Positions 1 to 8,022 of a DNA stretch of 64,000 nt are shown here, piece after piece. The notes beneath the pieces are model-generated. The model made no database searches and was not told the DNA's origin. It saw nothing but the letters and a program-made list of their open reading frames with translations. Made by a program: the position numbers and the translations under genes. The DNA comes from Rhipidocladum racemiflorum (lineage: Eukaryota; Streptophyta; Magnoliopsida; Poales; Poaceae), in contig CM070584.1 in NCBI GenBank assembly GCA_036346355.1, positions 52,039,097 to 52,103,096 of the forward strand, in the 5' to 3' direction. Numbering within the stretch: position 1 is the stretch's first letter; every line of letters starts with the position of its first letter.

Positions 1-14
1 GCACTCCTTCATGG

Positions 15-1454
15 ATGGATAAGGTGCAAACAGGGTATTTGGAGGATGAAGCCTCCAAAGAACTATTGACTGAATTGAGTATTGTTGGCTCTAATGATAA
101 AGGTTTTTCACTTCTCAATGGTCTTATTAGATATAAGTCTCGAATATGGATTGGTGCAAACGTTTTGGCACAGCAACACATTCTGCAGGCCTTGCATGCT
201 AGTGGTGTTGGTGGTCACTCGGGTATACAGGCAACTTATAGTCGGGTTAAATCATTATTTGCTTGGCCTGCCCTTAAACAATCTGTCCATCGTTTTGTGC
301 AATCTTGTGACATTTGCCAACGGGCTAAATCAGAGCACGTGAATCTTCCAGGGCTCTTACAACCCTTGCCAGTTCCCACCCAGGCATGGCATACTGTCTC
401 ATTGGATTTTATTGAGGGTTTACCTAAATCAAGTGGCTTTGATTGTATTTTGGTCGTCATTGATAAATTTACCAAATATGGCCACTTTATTCCTTTGGCT
501 CACCCTTTCACCGCACTCTAGATTGCTCAGGCTTATTTTACAAATGTATACAAGCTTCATGGGTTGCCAGCGGCCTTGATTTCAGATAGAGATCGCATTT
601 TTACAAGCCATGTGTGGCAACAGCTTTTCAAGCTATCTGATACTCAGTTGCTTATGAGTTCTTCCTATCATCCCCAAACAGACGGTCAAACGGAAAGATT
701 GAATCAGTGCTTGGAGGCTTTTCTTCGTTGCTCAGTCCATGCTTCTCCAAAACAGTGGAGTAAATGGCTCCCGTTAGCCGAATTCTGGTATAATACTTCC
801 TTTCATTCTGCCTTGAAGTTGACCCCATTTGAAGCCTTGTATGGACACTCTCCGAGGCATTTGGGAATTGTTGACCCAACAGTTTGTGTGACTTCAGATC
901 TGGCCGATTGGTTGAAAGAAAGGAACCTATTGACCGAACTGCTGCGTCACCAGTTGTTGCGGGCACAACAGAGGATGAAGGATCAGGCGGATCGTCATCG
1001 GGTAGAACGTGAATTTCAGATTGGCGACTTGGTTTACTTGAAATTGCAGCCTTATATTCAATCCTCAATTGCTACTCGGCCACATCACAAATTAGCCTTC
1101 AGATATTTTGGGCCTTATCGTGTTCTTCAACGCGTCGGTCAGGTTGCTTATCGTTTGGACCTGCCGGCCTCTGCTCAAATCCATCCCGTTGTCCATGTTT
1201 CTCAATTAAAACTGCACATTGCGCCTCATCAGGTTCTTAGCGATGATCTATCTCCAGCTTCAACGGATGCAGATCATGTCGTCGCCTCTATTCAGATTCT
1301 GCAGAAGTCCTTGATTTTTCGTGGAGGGTCAGCGACACCTCACTTGCAGGTTCGTTGGGGACCAAAGAAGTGCGCGCTTGTCACCTGGGAGGAAGAGGTG
1401 GATTTTGCTCGTCGTTTTCAATCGAAACAGCTTGAGGGCAAGCTGTGTTTTTAG
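15..1454 (+). pseudogene. Reina-type integrase with chromodomain, one in-frame stop
   Basis: One reading frame covers the HHCC zinc-binding domain (GGHSG with CDICQRAKSEH), the DDE core (LDFIEG, SDRDRIFTS, TDGQTERLNQ), a C-terminal SH3-like part (GDLVYLKLQPY) and a chromodomain-like end (LQVRWG, VTWEEE). The enzyme would insert the element's cDNA into the host genome, and the chromodomain would guide it to chromatin. A TAG at 519-521 interrupts the frame after HPFTAL, and the same frame resumes at once (IAQAYFTNVYKLHGLP). The rest is open to the TAG at 1452-1454. The single nonsense codon suggests a copy that decayed recently, unless read-through occurs. The N-terminal pol part is beyond the window start. 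Confidence 0.85.
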
Positions 1455-1464
1455 GGGAGGGTAT

Positions 1465-2009
1465 TGTCATGAACTGTAGCATATCCGGCAAGACATCCAG
1501 GTAGCATTACGGCAAGACAGTCAGAGAGCGAGCTGGGCCGGTGGTCATGTGGCCCATTTGCGTGCGTTGGCGTGAGTATATAAGCAGAGTTGTAAGCCAG
1601 TGTTTGGCATTAAGAAAGTACTGTTGGAAAAACACATCCCCTTTCCCTTCCTTTTTGCTCGTCTCTGTTCTTCTTCTCCAAGTCTTCTTCTAGAACGCCA
1701 CAGGCTTGGTCGGGGGTATTCGGCCAGAGTTGAAAAAGAAGCAACTGTATGTTGGCTTGGTCTGGTTTGCCGTTTGGAGAGTAGGAGTGAAGCTCCGGGT
1801 GTGCGAGGAAAAGAGGAAAGGTTGAGCGGCTGGTCGGCGTGACTCGCTGTCGTGGCAGTGCAAGGGACGGTGAGGGCAGGCTTGGAGACGTGTGTGCTAC
1901 GACGTGGCTTCATTGAGGAGAAGTGCAGCGGTGAGGATTTGTCTGCTTGCCACGATAGAACAGAGAAAGCACTTCGGCTGGGAATAGAAGAGAAAGGCTG
2001 ACAATGACA
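1465..2009 (+). repeat. 3' LTR of the Reina-like element
   Basis: It starts TGTCAT directly after a purine tract and ends ATGACA, an exact 6-bp inverted repeat, giving about 545 bp. A TATA-like string (GAGTATATAAGC, about 1574-1585) lies inside as expected for an LTR promoter. The 5' LTR is outside the window, so the right end is inferred from the terminal inverted repeat only; a second TGACA ending at 2003 is the alternative. Confidence 0.7.
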
Positions 2010-2697
2010 ACGGTTCCATTGTACAGAACTGGTGCTATATGGAAGAGTAGTTGACTTTAGTTTTTCACAACAATATACCTGTCATTTTGATTTAAGCTTT
2101 GATGGACATTCTAATATAATGTTCTTAGCTTATTGTCTGTGATGTTTACAAGTTCAGTACAAGTTCAGGTGCATTCCCTTTATTTTGCATTTCTAATTGT
2201 TTTCAGATACGCTACAGTATTTTGAGTCTTCGAACTAGAAGTGCAGATCAGGCTTAATTTCGGTTTTGCCTAGATGAATAGCATCCTAATTTATGTAAGT
2301 TTTTGGTTATAAAGAAAATAGAATAGACGCAGAAACGGCTAATAAGTTTCAAATCACAAATTAAAACTTGTTCTGAAATTTTTACCCATTACATTTTTTT
2401 TAGGAATGATGTTGATACGGACCATCGTCAGTCAATAGTGCTGTGCGCCTGTGCCTCGGTTGGGAGGGATGCAGACTAAATCGGCAAAAGGGGTCCCACA
2501 TACCAGTGTAAACAAGGTGGCTAGAAATTCAGAATTTAGATTGTCTTGTACAACTCATTAGGTTGTTCATTCGGAAACAGAGTTTCATTCTTGTAGTTGT
2601 TCTTTATTAAAATTCATGATAGTGGGAAAAAGATAATAAATCTTACATTAACATCGACTACAACTATAACCCCTATTCACTTTCATTTTCTTCTTTT
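2010..2697. other. Spacer without recognised gene
   Basis: AT-rich sequence between the Reina LTR and a TTA microsatellite. No ORF, RNA gene or repeat was recognised. Confidence 0.5.
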
Positions 2698-2699
2698 AA

Positions 2700-2737
<38 letters not shown>
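2698..2737. repeat. (TTA)n microsatellite, left block
   Basis: About 13 tandem TTA units. It is the left half of a longer TTA tract split by the MITE at 2738-2878. Confidence 0.9.
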
Positions 2738-2878
2738 GAAGTGCTTCTATGCTTTTCCTTTCAATACAAGTTGCACAAATCTTAAAGCAAGCGAAGGAGT
2801 AAGTAATCACCATCTACCCTCCATTCATGCTTTAATATTTGTGTAATTTTTAAAAAGAAGAGCATAGAAGCACCTCTC
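2738..2878 (-). mobile_element. Mutator-type MITE, copy 1, inside a TTA microsatellite
   Basis: A 141-bp element. Its right end AGCATAGAAGCACCTCTC mirrors the left GTGCTTCTATGCT; the extreme left end has lost a few bases. It is the reverse complement, with few changes, of the MITE at 5992-6134, where a 9-bp target duplication is clear. Here the target duplication cannot be measured because both flanks are TTA repeats. Confidence 0.75.

Positions 2879-2952
<74 letters not shown>
2879..2952. repeat. (TTA)n microsatellite, right block
   Basis: About 24 TTA units. Read on the minus strand it gives an artefactual poly-Asn ORF. Confidence 0.9.
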
Positions 2953-3388
2953 GATTAATGCTCCCATGCTGATTTAACTAAAGTAAAAGGTTGATTTCAT
3001 ATAACTTTATTCTCAGTTCATTATCTTTATCTTTTACCATTTCACCTATTCGATTTTCTTTTTATATTAAATTGATAAAAATGAGAATTAAAGTCACCAA
3101 TTCAAATTTTATTATTTTTACATTTTTAAAATGTATATTTTCTATTAGGCCACTTTTCGGGATGTTACAAGATCATGGTTCAAGTCGACCACCAGTCCTT
3201 CATACTCCTCAACCTCCTCCCAATTGATATCGAAATATTAAGGTCTAAACCAGCCATTGCTCGATTTGGTTCAGTGTTCATTGGAGTGAGCTTCTAAAAA
3301 TTTGGATGGAACCGGTTGGCTTCTGAAAATTTGGATGGCGCCATTTCTCAGTTTTTGCACGGGCGCCAAATCATGAGCTCGAAAAATC

Positions 3389-3422
<34 letters not shown>
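2953..3422. other. Spacer with (GA)n tract
   Basis: AT-rich spacer ending in a GA dinucleotide repeat (about 3391-3422). No gene recognised. Confidence 0.5.
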
Positions 3423-3423
<1 letters not shown>

Positions 3424-3425
<2 letters not shown>

Positions 3426-3723
3426 CATGTACAATGATCACAGTCAGCTGTCTATAAGCGATGCTATGTAGGATTGGGAAGTGACGTGGAGGAGAGAGAA
3501 GAAAGAGAGAGAAAATTGTTGTCTACTATTTAATAGACAGTCTTATAGACAGCTTCACATGTTGTATTGTTGTGTACTATTGTGTAGACAGCCTGTTAAT
3601 TGAATGAGGGGTAATTACAGACAGCTATATAGACGATCCATTGTATGAGTTGTTTTTGGTGCTGTATGTAGATGATGTGAAGATGCATTATAGATAGCTG
3701 TTGTCTACACCACTGTACATGCC
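3424..3723. mobile_element. MITE with GGCATGTACAATG ends, copy 1
   Basis: The left end GGCATGTACAATG is mirrored by CACTGTACATGCC at the right. Inside are repeated 'gtctataga/tagacagct' words. A second copy with the same ends and interior is at 41488-41667 (shared 'tatatagacgat(c)cattgtatgaattgtttt' type interior). No transposase is encoded. The superfamily is not assigned, since no clear target duplication was seen. Confidence 0.65.
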
Positions 3724-4138
3724 GTTAGGGCATAGGATTTGCATTAGCCATGCACTGGAGAGAGAGAGAGAGAGAATCGTCTATCGGCAAGCGAGGGTAA
3801 TGAATGGTTGGCAGGATTAAAATTTAACGTGAGTTTATGAGGGGCAAATGAGTCTAGGATGTGCTCCTTTAAACCTGCGTTGGTCTTTGCAAAATATGTT
3901 GTGCTCCCTATATACCGGGATGGAGGGAGTAGTTATATAGATTGATGTTGAATCAAAAGGGATTGTTTAGATCTTTTGTAGTACATCCTTCGTTGATAAA
4001 CATAAGATGCATTTTGATTTTACAGAAGGATTAAGGTTGCTATGAAATTGAGAAAGACATGACAAAAAATGACTTGCATACCCCTCTTAATTGTCTTATA
4101 AGATGAGATACTCCATCCGTTTATTTTTATAAAGCTTA
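3724..4138. other. Spacer with Stowaway-like end fragments
   Basis: No ORF. GGGATGGAGGGAGTA (about 3918-3932) and TACTCCATCCG (about 4110-4120) look like detached Stowaway/Mariner MITE ends. Confidence 0.4.
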
Positions 4139-4418
4139 GGCCCTGTTTGGAAGCAAAGTTTTTCAATACACTGGTATTACAAAACCATGGTTTGAAAATT
4201 ATTTTGGCATAAATACCATGGTTTCATCTATCACCATTGAAACCATGGTTTTTCTTGGAACTACAAGCTGTTTGGCTACAAAGTCTTTTGCATGATGAAG
4301 TGATGCCAAAAACCCAAAACTCCACTCTGAGTGGAGTTTTCAATACTCCAAAAACACCATGGTATTGGCAATACCATGGTTTTCAAAATAGAGTTTTTTT
4401 TTGTTGCTTCCAAACACC
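4139..4418. mobile_element. Tourist-like (PIF/Harbinger) MITE
   Basis: A 280-bp element flanked by TTA on both sides (4136-4138 and 4419-4421), the target duplication expected of PIF/Harbinger elements. Left end GGCCCTGTTTGGAAGCAA, right end TTGCTTCCAAACACC, inverted apart from a small gap. The interior repeats the palindrome ACCATGGT several times. Confidence 0.75.
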
Positions 4419-5190
4419 TTATGGCCAAAAATACCATGGTATTCTCCAAAACCTTGATTTTGTCTAGAAATTATGAAAATACTTTGTTGCCAAATTGTAC
4501 ATTTTAAGACTATGCCATGTTGTAAATTACATATTTTGCAATGAAATAAAATATAAAAATAAAATATTACCTTTGGGGCTATGGATAGTATTGTTGGATG
4601 TACACGTGGTTAGCCATATTGTACTTCTTAGTGGACATCATGACCAATCCTCGTATATCTAGCAACTCCTCCTTTTATTCGTGCCAACTTTGCCCTGTCT
4701 ATGGGCTAGTCGTATTCAAATTTTGGTTTTTTAAAAGTTGGGTATGGGGCAAATACGCGATACCCGAGATCTCGGAAACCGAATACACCATATCCGGAAT
4801 TTGAGATTCTGGGTATGCATAATCGGAATTTCAAATTCCGGATATGAGTAGGTTTTTTTTGTAAATACGCGAAAGTATTATATCGTTTTGTGAATACGGA
4901 TCAAATCTTGTACCAAATACAAAAATTTCCCAATTCAAACATCGGATGCCTACTTACGGATGGACGCTTTTGCATTTATAGGTTCTCGTTTTCTCTGCGT
5001 ATGGTGTGAGGATTTAATGCAAGTAACCCTCAATTGCATTGGAAGCCGTCAACATTGACCATTTAGTGCCATGAGAGCTAAGCATAATTATTAGGGGCGT
5101 CGTAGAAAAAAAATCACAAATCTATCTTACTATTGAGTGCGCCTAACAATTTTAAGCAATAACGAAAGGAAAGTATGTCTTAGATAAATA
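4419..5190. other. Spacer without recognised gene
   Basis: AT-rich. It includes short inverted words around GGAATTTGAGATTC and GAATTTCAAATTCC (about 4794-4840) that could be a relic element. No coding signal. Confidence 0.4.
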
Positions 5191-5495
5191 CTAGTTATAT
5201 GCCCGTGCGTTGCTACGAAAAACAAAATTGATAACGGAAAATAAAGATTAAAAAAATAAAAAAAAATACTATTTCATAAGATCAAACATCTATCTTTAAC
5301 GCTTCGTTTATTGCAAAAGCTGGCTAATTAAAGATCAAACATCTATCTTTAACGCTTCGTTTTTTGCAAAAACTGGCTAATTAAAGCAACGCTTCGTTTC
5401 TTACGTAAGGCAATTAAGCAGGGCAATTAAATAGGGCAATTAAGCAGGGCAATTAATGTGACGTGGGAAGAAACTCTCACTTTATATAGTAGAGA
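5191..5495 (-). mobile_element. Small non-autonomous Helitron
   Basis: On the minus strand it begins TCTCTACTATATAAAG and ends GCACGGGCATATAACTAG followed by T. This is the grass Helitron pattern: 5' TC, 3' CTAG before T, and the terminal 'GCAACGCACGGGCAT' block. It is about 305 bp, with no Rep/helicase. It contains a roughly 53-bp direct duplication (about 5279-5334 and 5332-5386) and a 'gggcaattaa' short tandem array (about 5408-5456). Confidence 0.7.
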
Positions 5496-5621
5496 AATAT
5501 AGGGAGGATACCTCCACCATACAAAATCCTAGAAAAAAATCTGCACAAATCTTTGTTGTTTACACGCTCAGTTCAGAAGCCTAAAGAAACAGTGCGAGAA
5601 AGAAACTTTGGTTTGCCACAG

Positions 5622-6364
5622 TAGCCAAGTGAATTTGCTTACCTTAGCCAGAGTGCATTGTTCACTGTTTGAGGATCGTTTGGATAATAGTTTTTCCGAA
5701 AATATTTGTTAAAACAATTTTTAGTGGAAGTTTTGAAGAAACAAGTATATTCTATTAGTTGGTTAGGACAAGAACATAGCGCTGATGTAACCAAATAACT
5801 GAGACCAAAATCCTATTTTCCTGCTCCTGGACTAGGAACTCTGTTTGTCAAAGCATATCACGTAATGGCATAATTCCAGATGTATTCAAACAGTAAATCG
5901 AACTGTCTAATACAATAAAGGAAAAATCAATTCAGAAAGTGTTGACAATAAAATATATTTAGCGAGGTAAACTAGTCAATGATAATAAAATGAGAGGTGC
6001 TTCTATGCTCTTCCTTTTAAAAGTTGCACAACTATTAAAGCATGAATGAAAGGTAGATGGTGATTACTTACCCTTTCGCTTGCTTCAAGATTTGTACAAC
6101 TTGTACTAGAAGAAAGAGCATAGAAGCACCTCTCTAATAAAATACACTTAGCGATGTAAACTAGTCAAAGAAACAAGTTCTTGTTCCATGGTATAGTTTT
6201 GGGTGGCATTTTGAGTTACCAAATTAGCAACTGTTCGAATCTCAATATACTCGGTCCGAGAAGTGTAGTTAGATGTAGACAATAATAATGGCTCGATTTT
6301 ATTGTCCCTTCGTAATTCTTCTTGATTCTCTTTTTTTTATCTTACCTCTCAGAAGTTGCAGCCT
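5622..6364 (-). pseudogene. Broken duplicate of the WAK 3' end and downstream flank
   Basis: This stretch matches 19739-20287 nearly base for base: the last coding part of the WAK kinase exon (from about LQLLRGKIKK to the stop) and some 330 bp of its 3' flank. The copy is not functional. Extra bases in the run after LQLLRGKIKK shift the frame, and in-frame stops follow. A MITE (5992-6134) sits in the part equivalent to the 3' flank, beside a local duplication of about 35 bp. Both copies lie on the minus strand, about 14 kb apart, so it is probably the remnant of a tandem WAK copy or a segmental duplication. Confidence 0.85.
5992..6134 (+). mobile_element. Mutator-type MITE, copy 2, with 9-bp target duplication
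   Basis: A 143-bp element. GAGAGGTGCTTCTATGCTCTT at the left is mirrored by AAGAGCATAGAAGCACCTCTC at the right. It is flanked on both sides by TAATAAAAT (5983-5991 and 6135-6143). A 9-bp AT-rich target duplication points to the Mutator superfamily. It is the reverse complement of the element at 2738-2878. Confidence 0.85.
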
Positions 6365-6961
6365 TAGTCTCAATTCTCTTTTTTCACTGAGACCACTAGA
6401 TTCTCTATTGCCGTTAGCCTCTAGTTGATTATTGCTAGTTTTACTCCTATGTTGGTCCTACTTCTATTGATCAAGCATGTGATTTACCTAGGTTGTGATG
6501 AATGAAAAGTGGTGCTGGTGGTGAGTGATTTGTACCTGGTCTTGCTCTCAGCTTGGGCTCCTTCCTCCTGGTCTTCTTCACTCTCACTTGCTCCTAGCCG
6601 AACACCTAGCTTCCTTCTCTTGGACACTTTGGCTTTATGGAGGAATCGTAGTGTTTTACCGAGGGCTTTGGTCTCCTAACCTTGTAGGGAAGGTTTGCTT
6701 TGGAGGCTTCGTTGCCTTAAGAGCTATGGGTATGCACTGGCGAGATAAGCTCTATCCTGAGTTACAGTGCTCGGTGCTTATCCTATTTGCTATGGAGTTT
6801 TACCTTTTTACACTAGAAATTCACTCTTTTATCGTGCAATATTTTAAAATACGCGCATCTACGAACTAAATACAGGTTTGTTAAATTGTCGAATGATGAA
6901 ACTAAGTTTGTGAGAGGTACCGATTTGCCCCGAATGAATCTTATATATCAGTGCACGATAC
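6365..6961. other. Spacer with one unassigned ORF
   Basis: A 114-codon plus-strand ORF (6525-6869) is open but shows no family I recognise and has no supporting context. I do not call it a gene. The stretch ends at the target site of the Tat retrotransposon. Confidence 0.4.
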
Positions 6962-6966
6962 CAAAT

Positions 6967-7916
6967 TGTCGGCGTATTTTATGCCAGGGTCCCCACTCCC
7001 CCGCAATAAAAGAGACCGCCGGGCGGGCAGGGTGTGTCCGGGCACACCGCCGCAGGCAAGCAGCAACTCCCCGGCATGGTCGCCCGGTGGGATGTGGCGA
7101 TCGAGCCACGCCATCGACGCCAGAAGGTGGTCGCCCAAGGGACACGTGGCCAGGCAGGCCACGCCCTGAAGCGACCAAAGAAGGTTGTCGCCAGCGATGT
7201 GTGGCGACCAGGCCACACCACTGGGCACCCAGGAAGGTGGTCGCCCAAGGGACGCGTGGCAAGCTGGCCACGCCCCTGGGCGACCAGCGAGGTGGTCGCC
7301 CAGCGGACCGGTGGCATGCAGGCCACTCCCCTGGCGTCCACCCCCGAGGCTGCAGCACCCAGGTCAAGGGCATTTAATGCGAATCATGTGCATTAAATGC
7401 AAAGCGTGAAGGATGCAGTATGGCGGCGTGTCTTCCCCAGGCGTGCATTAATTGCGTGTGACATCACGGCAGCACCTCACCCCCTGACGGAACGGGTAGC
7501 GTTGGCGGACGTGGGGCCCGAGGCGGGGGTGTGACGGCCGCGACAGATAATAATGGGATGTAAGAACAGTGACGGGCGCATTAAATGCGCCCGTGGCAGT
7601 GTAATGAGGGTGACTTGCAGTGTAAGCCTCCCATGCGCCCCGCCAGCCCAAGTGTAAAAGGGAGCCAGGGTGCAAGGGAGAGGGGTTCGACTCATTGTTA
7701 GTAGGTTTCATACTCTCAAGAGAGAGGACAAGCAATAGCAAGAAAGGCAGGATTATGGCTGTTACTTTTCAGAGGGCCTGAACCTGGGTAAACCCTAGCG
7801 TCTCCACCCCTCTGAGCTTCACCGACACCCCGTCCATCTTCCTTCCACCGGCAATTACCCCGAAAGCCCCCCGTCTGAACCTTATAAGCACCCGACTCGG
7901 AGGTGCCTGTTGGCTA
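6967..7916 (+). repeat. 5' LTR of the Tat element
   Basis: It begins TGTCGGCGTA. The body matches the 3' LTR (17339-18192) closely, but it is about 100 bp longer because it carries four instead of two tandem units of about 55 bp (GGTGGTCGCCCAAGGGA type, about 7124-7340). Its last bases also differ: the terminal TACGCCGACA of the 3' LTR is absent, and the sequence after TTGGCTA reads ATCTGGCCAAGCAG up to the primer-binding site. Confidence 0.88.
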
Positions 7917-7930
7917 ATCTGGCCAAGCAG

Positions 7931-7948
7931 TGGCGCGCCAGGTAGGGG
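7931..7948 (+). promoter_or_regulatory. Primer-binding site of the Tat element
   Basis: TGGCGCGCCAGGTAGGGG starts with TGG just after the 5' LTR, the place and form of a tRNA-complementary minus-strand primer site. I did not assign the tRNA. Confidence 0.7.
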
Positions 7949-8022
7949 CTATTGGTGGTTAGATTGCCCTCTTCCTTCCATCTCCAGCTTGAAGCTCAGC
8001 AGAAGTAGGGGCGTTTGTCCGC

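Larger units (their letters stand above)
1..2009 (+). mobile_element. Ty3/gypsy retrotransposon, Reina-like chromovirus, 3' part
   Basis: This is the right-hand end of an LTR retrotransposon cut by the window start. Integrase and chromodomain are followed by a purine-rich tract (about 1454-1464) and a 3' LTR. The order integrase, chromodomain, short LTR and the wording of the integrase core (LAEFWYNTSFHS, FEALYG) fit the Reina lineage of chromoviruses. The 5' LTR, gag, protease and RT lie outside the window. Confidence 0.88.

Noticed and set aside
2782..2967. ORF with a long Asn run on the minus strand
   Set aside because: It is a read-through of the TTA microsatellite and part of a MITE, not a protein.
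7124..7340. Regular repeats with spacers, CRISPR-like at first sight
   Set aside because: The units are directly adjacent tandem LTR repeats in a plant retrotransposon, without unique spacers.
6886..7409. Several overlapping ORFs of 72-163 codons on both strands
   Set aside because: They lie in the GC-rich 5' LTR of the Tat element, where stops are rare; none has a family or a codon pattern of its own.
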